From NCBI GenBank assembly GCA_903838675.1, contig CAILZI010000230.1, positions 1 to 38,523 on the forward strand: a stretch of DNA of 38,523 nucleotides. The letters run 5' to 3'. How positions within the stretch are numbered: the first letter of the stretch is position 1; every line of letters begins with the position of its first letter. The notes under the pieces were generated by a model that had not been told where the DNA came from, did not search any database, and was given only the letters and a program-made list of their open reading frames with translations. Source of the stretch: an uncultured Verrucomicrobiota bacterium (GTDB lineage: Bacteria > Verrucomicrobiota > Verrucomicrobiia > Verrucomicrobiales > Verrucomicrobiaceae). A program made the translations under genes and the position numbers. Positions 8,309-15,179 of this stretch are shown piece after piece.

Positions 8309-9000
8309 GTGCCGCGTTTGTTGCCAAACAGGTCAATGTGCAGCCGTGGAGAGTAGCGCCAGCCGGTGCGTTTGCACACGTCCACGAGCCAGGCTTGCCG
8401 AGCCTTGAGCGCCTCTTGCGTGATGCCTTCTGGCATTAGTAAAATTTTCTCCGGCGGCACCGGCACACCGATGGATGACACCACCGCCCGCACCTCTTCC
8501 ACGTCCGCCTCTGTCGCGACGACAAACTTGAGCTGGAAGTCGTAGTTCGAACACCACTCGCGCAGCACCTCCGGCTGCAGGCGCAGGCGCTCATGCTTCT
8601 CCACCCAGGCCTTGCCAGCCTTCGCTTGGCTCGGCGTTGAATGCGCCAGCTTCGGACTGATGGAGGCCAGATCACACGCCACGCCCTGCGGCGCGATGGT
8701 GCCTGCGGTTTCGATGGTGATGTGTTTGCCTGCGGCACGGAGCTGCGCGAGGAGGTCAGGCATCCCCTTCGCCACCATCGGCTCGCCGCCGGTGACGACG
8801 ACGTAGCGGGTGGGCTCGCGCTGCACGATGGCGAGGATTTCCTCCACGCTCATCTCGGTGCCTTCGGGATTCCAGGAGGCATACGGCGTGTCACACCACG
8901 TGCAGCGCAGATTGCAACCCGAAGTCCGCACAAAAACCGACGGCACGCCCACGAGCGAGCCCTCGCCCTGCACGGAATAAAAGGTTTCGGAGATCAGCAT
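8305..9000 (-). CDS. queE: 7-carboxy-7-deazaguanine synthase
   Basis: A radical-SAM enzyme converting carboxy-tetrahydropterin to 7-carboxy-7-deazaguanine in queuosine/7-deazaguanine synthesis. The cluster motif CNLRCTWC (Cys29, Cys33, Cys36) has CX3CX2C spacing. The N-terminal SETFYSVQGEGSLVG and VVVTGGEP segments are diagnostic for QueE. ATG 9000 gives 231 residues and a 7-bp overlap with the upstream aminotransferase; ATG 9012 would add four. No other que genes are in the window, so it is an isolated member of the pathway placed in an unrelated operon. Its stop overlaps the nuclease ATG. Confidence 0.9.
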   Translation of the reverse strand: MLISETFYSVQGEGSLVGVPSVFVRTSGCNLRCTWCDTPYASWNPEGTEMSVEEILAIVQREPTRYVVVTGGEPMVAKGMPDLLAQLRAAGKHITIETAGTIAPQGVACDLASISPKLAHSTPSQAKAGKAWVEKHERLRLQPEVLREWCSNYDFQLKFVVATEADVEEVRAVVSSIGVPVPPEKILLMPEGITQEALKARQAWLVDVCKRTGWRYSPRLHIDLFGNKRGT

Positions 9001-10337
9001 GGGGCTTTCCACTCCGCCGCATGGCGGGCAAAGGCAGGCGCTGCACGTTGCAGGGCTTCATCGATGTCCGCCTGGGTGTGGGCGAGGCTGATGAACCACA
9101 GACCACGCTCGATGGCCCGCACGCCTTCTTCGAGCAGGCAACGGCGGAGGTGGGCCCAGCGGGGGGCATCCTGACGCAGGGCGTAGTCGCGGTAATTGGT
9201 GATGGGGCCTGCGGGCGCACCGGGCTTGAGCATGGTGGCATGGAAGACGAGGCCTGGGCCCTGCGGCTGCAGCGGGATGTTGTGCTGCACGGCCAGTTTG
9301 CTCAAGCCAGCCATCAACTGCTCGCCAAGGGCGATCATGCTGGCGGGGTGTTTGTCGCCGAGGGCAATGACTTCATCCAGGCACCACTTCGCAGCAGAAA
9401 GGCAGAGAGGGTTCGCATTCAAAGTGCCCGCATGCACCACTTCGCCGCTCATGATCTTGGCGAAGAACTTTTCTTTGCCGACGAGAGCAGCAAAGGGCAC
9501 GCCGCCACCGATGGCCTTGCCGAGGATCGTCAGATCAGGCGTGAAGCCGTAGTAGGACTGCGCGCAGCCTGCGCCGAAACGGAAGCCGGTGATCGTCTCA
9601 TCGGCGATCATGACGATGCCGTTTTCATCGCACAACTCGCGGATGGTTTCGAGCATGCCGGCGACCGCAGGCATGCAGCCCGTATTGCACAGCACAGGCT
9701 CAAAGATGATCGCGGCGATTTGATCGTGATGCTCCGCCACGCGCTGACGCAGATGCGCGGGATCATTCCAGCGGGCCACGACAAAAGTACTCAGCACCTC
9801 GGGGATCACGCCTTTGCTTGGGTGCAGGCGGGTCGGATCGTCCTCCGTGCCCCATTGGTCCGGTGGCGGCGCGTAGCCCACGAGCCCCTCATCTCCCCAT
9901 CCGTGGTAATGGCCTTCAAACTTCAAAATCATCGGCCTGCCGGTGTGTGCACGGGCCAGACGGAGGGCGGAGAGCACCACCTCGGTGGCGCTGTTGTTGA
10001 AGCGCACGCGTTCCGCCCCGGGAATCATCTTTTGCAGCCGCTCGGCCACATCGATCTCCAGTTCGCTCTGCGCCGCCCAGTGCGTGCCTTTGTGCGCCTG
10101 GATGCCGATGGCATCGGCCATGCCTTCTGGTGCGTGGCCATAGAGAATGGCCCCCTGCCCTATCTGGAAGTCGATGTACTCATTGCCATCGACATCAAAC
10201 AGCCGCGAGCCTTTGCCATGGTCGAAATAGAGAGGCACGGGCACCTCCATTTTACGGATACCACTGTTAACGCCACCAGCGATGCTGCGCTGGGCGCGGG
10301 CGAAGAGCTCGGCGGATTGCGGGAAGGTGTAGGACAT
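8994..10337 (-). CDS. Class-III PLP aminotransferase, HemL-like
   Basis: A 447-residue fold-type-I PLP enzyme related to glutamate-1-semialdehyde 2,1-aminomutase. Family features are GGVNSGIRK, DVDGNEYIDF, EGHYHGWGD, ADETITGFRFG with PLP-contacting Asp246, and the Schiff-base Lys274 in ILGKAIGGGVPFAA. It departs from canonical HemL: NNSATEV replaces NSGTEA, DETITGF replaces DEVMTGF, and it is some 20 residues longer. It may therefore be a paralog acting on a different amino acid rather than the tetrapyrrole enzyme. It lies 22 bp after a Dabb-domain gene and overlaps queE, so it is co-transcribed with both. Class assignment is firm; substrate is not. Confidence 0.85.
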   Translation of the reverse strand: MSYTFPQSAELFARAQRSIAGGVNSGIRKMEVPVPLYFDHGKGSRLFDVDGNEYIDFQIGQGAILYGHAPEGMADAIGIQAHKGTHWAAQSELEIDVAERLQKMIPGAERVRFNNSATEVVLSALRLARAHTGRPMILKFEGHYHGWGDEGLVGYAPPPDQWGTEDDPTRLHPSKGVIPEVLSTFVVARWNDPAHLRQRVAEHHDQIAAIIFEPVLCNTGCMPAVAGMLETIRELCDENGIVMIADETITGFRFGAGCAQSYYGFTPDLTILGKAIGGGVPFAALVGKEKFFAKIMSGEVVHAGTLNANPLCLSAAKWCLDEVIALGDKHPASMIALGEQLMAGLSKLAVQHNIPLQPQGPGLVFHATMLKPGAPAGPITNYRDYALRQDAPRWAHLRRCLLEEGVRAIERGLWFISLAHTQADIDEALQRAAPAFARHAAEWKAPC

Positions 10338-10359
10338 GACCGTTGAGGGGAGTGTGAAA

Positions 10360-10668
10360 TCAATGCAGCGGAGAACTGTCGTAAATCACCACACGCTCCC
10401 AGAACGTCTTGCACGCCGCCACAAAGCGCAGGTGCTTCGGGCACTCCTTTTGGTAGAACTCATGATCCTTCAGGTCTTTGAAATGCAAAGTCAGCGAGTA
10501 GCTGAACGAATGATCGCAAACAGGGCGCTTCTCGGTGTCCGCCGGCTTGCCCACGAAGGCATGGACGAGATAATCGATTTCAAGCAGGTGCATCACTTCC
10601 GTCTCGAAAGTGGCGCGTTGTTCTGCGGAAAGGTCAGGCTTGAGCCAGAAATAAACGTTGTGAATCAT
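10360..10668 (-). CDS. Dabb (stress-responsive A/B barrel) protein
   Basis: A 102-residue small protein beginning MIHNVYFWLKPDLS, the usual start of Dabb ferredoxin-like dimeric barrels. It continues with the typical internal pattern HSFSYSLTLHFKDLKDHEFYQ and a C-terminal VVIYD strand. An upstream in-frame ATG at 10779 would add 37 residues unlike the family, so I chose 10668. It is the first gene of the minus operon with the HemL-like aminotransferase 22 bp downstream. Function is generally unknown for such members; some relatives are oxygenases or cyclases and others appear in stress responses. Confidence 0.8.
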   Translation of the reverse strand: MIHNVYFWLKPDLSAEQRATFETEVMHLLEIDYLVHAFVGKPADTEKRPVCDHSFSYSLTLHFKDLKDHEFYQKECPKHLRFVAACKTFWERVVIYDSSPLH

Positions 10669-10844
10669 GGTGGCCGAATTGGTACGCACACAGCCCGCCA
10701 GTGCAATCGGCAAACTCTGGTTCCCACTCTGGACCAGTCGGAAGCAGAGCCGCCCCGTCTCAGAACCCAACAAAAACATCTAAAATGGGGAATTTTTGCT
10801 AACCAGGAGACGAATAACGCGTTTATTAAGGTGAAGACATCACC

Positions 10845-10961
10845 ATGGCGTTCCAGCCGGGTCGTTTTCACTCCGCGCAAAGGACAATGGCCCCACTGGG
10901 AACGACTTCAAAGTCCGCGTTGCACGTCACCACGAACAATGCAAACCTAGTACCATCATGA
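10845..10961 (+). CDS. Possible 38-codon leader ORF coupled to tatA
   Basis: A short frame starts at ATG 10845, preceded by AAGGTGAAG, one of the few Shine-Dalgarno-like stretches in the window (about 9-16 bp upstream). It stops with TGA at 10959-10961, overlapping the tatA start as ATGA. The 38-residue product begins MAFQPGRFHSAQRT, is basic and Thr/Ser-rich, and has no recognisable motif. The coupling geometry makes it a candidate upstream ORF for tatA translation, but a chance frame of this size is quite possible. Confidence 0.25.
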   Translation: MAFQPGRFHSAQRTMAPLGTTSKSALHVTTNNANLVPS

Positions 10962-11218
10962 ACCCCTCATCCATCCTTGCAATCGGTCCCCTCGGCACGC
11001 CCGAGATGATCATCATCGGCATCCTCATTCTCGTTCTTTTTGGCGCCAAAAAGCTCCCCACCTTTGCCCGCAGCCTGGGCAAGAGCATGGGTGAGTTTAA
11101 AAAGGCCCGTACGGAGTTCGAAGCCGAACTTCAGAACGCCCAGGAAGAAGTCGAGCGTCCGAAAATCACGCCTCCTCAGGAAAAGCGCCAGCCCGTGGCC
11201 AACGTCGAAGATTCCTAG
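10958..11218 (+). CDS. tatA: Twin-arginine translocase subunit TatA
   Basis: An 86-residue TatA/E-type protein that would form the variable-size pore component of the Tat exporter. It has a short N-terminal membrane helix (MIIIGILILVLFG, about 17-30) preceded by Glu16. The hinge GAKKLP comes next, then an amphipathic helix ARSLGKSMGEFKKARTEFEAEL and a charged, Pro-containing tail. No tatB or tatC is next to it. The DUF1501 protein at 34199-35659 has a twin-arginine signal and is a plausible client. A strong terminator begins 43 bp after its stop, inside the next gene. The start is overlapped by a possible 38-codon ORF. Confidence 0.93.
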   Translation: MNPSSILAIGPLGTPEMIIIGILILVLFGAKKLPTFARSLGKSMGEFKKARTEFEAELQNAQEEVERPKITPPQEKRQPVANVEDS

Positions 11219-11236
11219 TCGAATCCATCCGCTGGC

Positions 11237-12160
11237 ATGCTGCCACTTCCACAGCTTACGCGGCGGGTCTTGGGACCCGCCGTTTTTTTTGCCTTGACGG
11301 CGCTGCTGTCTGCCGCCGAGCCGGAGCGCCTCACGTTCTGCTCCTACAATTTGAAGAACTGGCTGACGATGGAGCGCTCCGTCGGCAAGCCTGCCAGCCC
11401 CAAGCCCGAGACTGAGCGCGCCCAGGTGGTGAAAATGCTGGCAACCATCCACCCCGACATCCTCGGCGTGTGTGAGATTGGCACCTCCGATGATCTGGCG
11501 GAACTGCAGCAACGGCTGCAAGCGGCGGGTGTGGACCTGCCCTACACCGAACTGGCTCATGGGGGCGATCCAGTGCGTCGTCTGGCCCTGCTCTCGCGGC
11601 TTCCCATCAAGGCGCGCAACACGCAGACCACGCTCACCTATCAAATCGGTGCGCAGATGCTGCCATTTCAGCGAGGCATTCTTGATGTGACAATTGCCAT
11701 CACACCCACCTTTGACCTGCATCTCCTGGGGGTGCATCTGAAATCCATGCGCACAGTTTCAGAGGCTGACCAGGCCGAAATGCGGCGCAACGAGGCACGC
11801 CTGCTGCGCTTGCACGTCGATTCCATCTTCTCCCGGGAACCCGGTGCCTGCATCCTCGCCTACGGCGACTTCAACGCCCACCGCAACGATCCCTCCATTG
11901 CGGAAATCATGGGCGGCCCGCGCGGCGGAGACACTTCCTTGACTGACGTTCTCCTGCGCGATGCAAATGGTGAGGTCTGGACACATTTCTGGGACGCGGC
12001 AGACATCTACTCACGCCTCGACTACTGCTTTACCAGCCGCCTGCTCCGCCCCCACATCGACACCCGCAGCTCCCACGTTCACACAGACCGCGACTTTTAT
12101 AAAGCGAGCGATCACCGCCCCCTGGTTCTCAAGATCTGTCCGGAGCCGATTTTAAAATAA
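11237..12160 (+). CDS. Secreted endonuclease/exonuclease/phosphatase-family protein
   Basis: A 307-residue protein with a signal peptide (RRVLGPAVFFALTALLSAAEP, cleavage probably near residue 27) and an EEP-fold domain. Visible signature parts are CSYNLKNW (metal-site Asn), GVCEIG (catalytic Glu), GVHLKSM, AYGDFNAH (Asp/Asn) and the C-terminal SDHRPLVL (Asp-His). It would act outside the cytoplasm as a phosphodiesterase or nuclease; the substrate cannot be read. Its first codons contain the rho-independent terminator of tatA, so expression from the tatA promoter should be attenuated. ATG 11237 gives the only sensible signal peptide. Confidence 0.85.
   Translation: MLPLPQLTRRVLGPAVFFALTALLSAAEPERLTFCSYNLKNWLTMERSVGKPASPKPETERAQVVKMLATIHPDILGVCEIGTSDDLAELQQRLQAAGVDLPYTELAHGGDPVRRLALLSRLPIKARNTQTTLTYQIGAQMLPFQRGILDVTIAITPTFDLHLLGVHLKSMRTVSEADQAEMRRNEARLLRLHVDSIFSREPGACILAYGDFNAHRNDPSIAEIMGGPRGGDTSLTDVLLRDANGEVWTHFWDAADIYSRLDYCFTSRLLRPHIDTRSSHVHTDRDFYKASDHRPLVLKICPEPILK
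11261..11290 (+). terminator. Rho-independent terminator after tatA
   Basis: A perfect 9-bp GC-rich stem, CGGCGGGTC (11261-11269) with GACCCGCCG (11274-11282), has a TTGG loop and is followed by eight T residues (11283-11290). This is the best intrinsic terminator in the window. It lies wholly inside the signal-peptide codons of the EEP gene. Confidence 0.9.
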
Positions 12161-12189
12161 CGCGGGATGTAAGAGTGAAAAAATCCCGG

Positions 12190-13242
12190 CTACTGCCTCA
12201 CAATCTTCAGCACGCGGTTGTTGTAGCTGTCAGTAATGTACAATTCTCCACTGTCCGGCTTGATGGCGACGCCATGGGGGCGTGAGAGCTGGCACTGGGT
12301 GGGATCTCCATTCACTCCCGCGCTGCCGGATTTACCGGTACCTGCAATGCGCTCAATCTTGCCCGTGGTGGGAACATAACGACGCACAAGATGGGACTCG
12401 GCATCGGCAATGATGACGCTGTCGTCCTTGTCCACACACAGGTGCTTGGGGCCGCTCATGGTGGCTTCAAGAGCAGGGCCGCCATCTCCAGTGCCACCTT
12501 GCTTGCCACTGGCATTGACCACGGTGCGGATGTGGCCGGTTTTGTCCACCACACGCAGGGCATTGCCACCACGTTCGAGGATATAGACATTGCCCAGATG
12601 GTCCGCGGCCACGGCACGTGGGTCAGAAAGTGGTGCGTCCACAGCCACGGCACCGTCCTCTGGCCTGCCTCGCTTGCCATTGCCGGCAATGACGCGGCTC
12701 TGGTGCGTGGTCAGGTCGAGCTCATGCACGCGCAGCAGGTCGGCGATGTAGAGCTTCGTGCCTTCAAAGTTCAGGGTGATGCAGTAGGGGCCGTTTCCCT
12801 TTTCCTTGCCAGCGGGAGCGCGCCAGCCCTCAAGTGTGGAAACAATGCGCGCCTTCACATCGACCACACGCACACGGCCGTTCCAGGTGTCGGCGATCAA
12901 AACATTATCATTAGGCAGTACGGCGAGATTGTGCGGACCATTGAACTGCGCACGAATGGCCTGGCCACCATCGCCGCTGTCTCCAGGCTTCAATTGTCCA
13001 GCCACGTGCTGGATGGTTCCACCGCCATCCACCTGCAGCAGACGGTTGCCTGACACCATTTCCACGATCCACATATGGCCGCCGGAGTCGAAGGCTGTGC
13101 CGAAGGGCTCCTTCAGCACAGCATCCGTGGCGGCGATGTCCATGGCATCCTGCGAACCACCCCCGGCGACGAGTACGATCTGATCCGCTTGAGCAATGAA
13201 GGGCAGGCAAAGGACGAACAGGCAGGTGCGGAGTGAGATCAT
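12190..13242 (-). CDS. Secreted NHL-repeat beta-propeller protein
   Basis: A 350-residue protein with a signal peptide (MISLRTCLFVLCLPFIAQA) followed by about six NHL-type blades. The repeating units include GPHNLAVLPNDNVLIADTWNGRVRVVD, DPRAVAADHLGNVYILE and RPHGVAIKPDSGELYITDSYNNRVLKI. Glycine-rich GTGDGGPA linkers lie between blades. It is probably an extracytoplasmic binding or scaffold protein. An upstream ATG at 13503 is in frame but would run through the glutaminase promoter and start, so I chose 13242. It is a clear paralog of the protein at 15180-16253 on the other side of the glutaminase gene, and is divergent from that gene. Confidence 0.85.
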   Translation of the reverse strand: MISLRTCLFVLCLPFIAQADQIVLVAGGGSQDAMDIAATDAVLKEPFGTAFDSGGHMWIVEMVSGNRLLQVDGGGTIQHVAGQLKPGDSGDGGQAIRAQFNGPHNLAVLPNDNVLIADTWNGRVRVVDVKARIVSTLEGWRAPAGKEKGNGPYCITLNFEGTKLYIADLLRVHELDLTTHQSRVIAGNGKRGRPEDGAVAVDAPLSDPRAVAADHLGNVYILERGGNALRVVDKTGHIRTVVNASGKQGGTGDGGPALEATMSGPKHLCVDKDDSVIIADAESHLVRRYVPTTGKIERIAGTGKSGSAGVNGDPTQCQLSRPHGVAIKPDSGELYITDSYNNRVLKIVRQ

Positions 13243-13325
13243 GGTGAAGAACGATACTTGATGACAGCCCGTTTTTTTCCAAACGAAATTCGCACAGAAA
13301 AATGACCTGTTTTCAGAATTTTTCT

Positions 13326-13343
13326 CATTCGGCATGCCGAATG
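13326..13343. promoter_or_regulatory. Perfect 18-bp palindrome before the glutaminase start
   Basis: CATTCGGCATGCCGAATG is its own reverse complement and ends 13 bp before the glutaminase ATG at 13357. It lies in the 114-bp divergent gap with the NHL gene. It could be an operator for a dimeric regulator or an RNA hairpin. A second stem, ATGGGA (13352-13357) with TCCCAT (13365-13370), encloses the start codon. Confidence 0.5.
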
Positions 13344-13356
13344 CTTTAGCCATGGG

Positions 13357-15174
13357 ATGCTCTCTCCCATCCAAGAGTACGTCGAACAATTGTATTCCCG
13401 CTACGCGTCCTGCATGGACGGCCAGGTAGCGGACTATATCCCCGAACTGTCCAAGGCCGACCCACGCTGGTTTGGCATCTGCATCGCCACCCGTGACGGT
13501 CATGTCTATGAGGTCGGCGACACCCGCCAGCCCTTCACCATTCAGTCCATTTCAAAAGCCCTGGTCTACGGACTGGCACTTGAAGATCGGGGTGAGGCGC
13601 ATGTCTTGTCACGCATCGGCGTGGAGCCCTCAGGTGAAGCTTTCAACGCCATCAGCCTCAAAGAAGGCACCGGTGCGCCGTTTAATCCAATGATCAATGC
13701 CGGTGCCATCGCCACTGCAGGGCAGATCTTGAAGAAGGACGGCCAGAGCCGCATCGACCGGGTGGTGAATTACTTGAGCGCTTTTGCCGGAAGAAACCTG
13801 GAGATCAACCAGTCGGTGTATCGAAGCGAAAGCGAAACCGGACACCGCAACCGGGCCATCGGCTGGCTGCTGCGCAATTTTGGCATCCTCGATGAAGACC
13901 CGGATGAGACTTTGGAAACCTACTTCCAGCAATGCTCCGTTGAGGTCACGTGCCGGGATCTGGCGCTGATGGGAGCGACTTTGGCCAACCAAGGGGTGCA
14001 GCCCGTGACACACAGACGAGTCATTCCCTCCGAGTTTGTGGACAACGTCCTGGGTGTCATGGCCACCTGTGGCATGTACGACTGGTCGGGTGAATGGATC
14101 TACCGCGTGGGCCTGCCCGCCAAAAGCGGGGTGGGTGGCGGCATCTTGGCCGTGCTGCCCGGACAACTGGGCATCGGCATTTTTTCACCTCCTCTGGACA
14201 AGCAGGGCAACAGCGATCGCGGCATCAAAGTCTGCATGGATCTGTCACGCGAACTCGCCCTTCACATGCTGAATCCTACGGCAACGCCGCTCTCCGCCGT
14301 CCGGCTCGCCTACTGTGGTGGTGAAGTCGTCTCACGCCGTCGGCTGCCCCCGCTGGCCCGCGAACTGCTGCGTGTCAACGGCTCAATGATCCAGGTCATG
14401 GAACTGCAAGGAGGTCTCACCTTCACGACCATCGAACCCGTGATTCGTCATGCCACCTCTCTGGCTGCAGACGCCAAGCACATCATTTTTGACCTCCGTG
14501 CAGTCGTAAACGCGAACTCAGTCAGCCTGATCCTGCTCGCCAATCTGGGCACACGGCTGGCCTCCGTGGGCGTGCATGTGATGTTTTGCCAGCCCCTCAA
14601 GCTCATGACGATGCTCCGCACGGTGGGCATCGCCGAAGATGACATATTTACCACTCTGGACGCGGCCCTCGAACATTGTGAGGATTCACTTCTGTTGGAA
14701 GTCTCGGGTGTTTCCTGGAGACCGAATGCGCCGCTCTCGCTCAAATCCTGCTCTCTTTTCCGTCAGTGCACGACTGACGACATCGCCTTTCTCGAAAAAG
14801 AACTGCAGCGGCGTCAGTATGCCAGCGACCAGACGATCATCAGCTCGGGAGACATGGCGGCTGAAATGTATGTCTTGGTCGGTGGCACCGTGGAAGTGCA
14901 GATCCGCACCGATGATCAAACGCACAAGCGCATCGACGTCCTGACCGCCGGCATGACCGTGGGCGAGATGGCCTTTTTGGACGGCTCAGCGCGCTCAGCA
15001 GATGTCGTGGCCATGGAGCCGGTCGAATGCATGGTGATCACCAAAGCCTGGTTTGATTCCCTGAACGAACGCAACCCTTCATTGAAAATCAGGCTGCTGC
15101 AGGAGATGACGCAGGAAATCGCCGCACGTCTGCGGCAGGCAAATCTGTCCATTTCTGCATTCCACCGCTCCTGA
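13357..15174 (+). CDS. glsA: Glutaminase fused to STAS and cyclic-nucleotide-binding domains
   Basis: A 605-residue fusion. Residues 1-305 are a serine-dependent glutaminase (glutamine to glutamate plus ammonia) with the catalytic Ser64-X-X-Lys67 in FTIQSISKAL. Also present are NPMINAGAIAT, NRAIGWLLRNFG and the C-terminal GVGGGILAVLP. A STAS-like domain spans about 340-445 (MIQVMELQGGLTF, HIIFDLRAV, NANSVSLILLANLG). A cNMP-binding domain covers about 465-600. Its phosphate cassette VGEMAFLDGSARSADV keeps the Gly-Glu and Arg-Ser-Ala residues that contact cyclic nucleotides. Activity is therefore probably controlled by cAMP or cGMP and by a STAS partner. Stand-alone glutaminases are about 305 residues. 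The gene is flanked by two paralogous NHL genes, and a palindrome precedes its start. Confidence 0.93.
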   Translation: MLSPIQEYVEQLYSRYASCMDGQVADYIPELSKADPRWFGICIATRDGHVYEVGDTRQPFTIQSISKALVYGLALEDRGEAHVLSRIGVEPSGEAFNAISLKEGTGAPFNPMINAGAIATAGQILKKDGQSRIDRVVNYLSAFAGRNLEINQSVYRSESETGHRNRAIGWLLRNFGILDEDPDETLETYFQQCSVEVTCRDLALMGATLANQGVQPVTHRRVIPSEFVDNVLGVMATCGMYDWSGEWIYRVGLPAKSGVGGGILAVLPGQLGIGIFSPPLDKQGNSDRGIKVCMDLSRELALHMLNPTATPLSAVRLAYCGGEVVSRRRLPPLARELLRVNGSMIQVMELQGGLTFTTIEPVIRHATSLAADAKHIIFDLRAVVNANSVSLILLANLGTRLASVGVHVMFCQPLKLMTMLRTVGIAEDDIFTTLDAALEHCEDSLLLEVSGVSWRPNAPLSLKSCSLFRQCTTDDIAFLEKELQRRQYASDQTIISSGDMAAEMYVLVGGTVEVQIRTDDQTHKRIDVLTAGMTVGEMAFLDGSARSADVVAMEPVECMVITKAWFDSLNERNPSLKIRLLQEMTQEIAARLRQANLSISAFHRS

Positions 15175-15179
15175 TCGCG

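Noticed and set aside
9021..10346. 441-codon open frame on the plus strand opposite the aminotransferase
   Set aside because: It mirrors the HemL-like gene in a GC-rich region, has no recognisable domain and an Arg/His/Ala-rich composition typical of a shadow frame.
10669..10844. A gene or riboswitch in the gap between the Dabb gene and tatA
   Set aside because: Reading frames here lack motifs, and I found no conserved aptamer-like helices or terminator/antiterminator pair.
12163..12188. CGGGAT ... ATCCCG hairpin after the EEP gene as a terminator
   Set aside because: Only 6 bp of stem around a loop of about 14 bases and no T-run.
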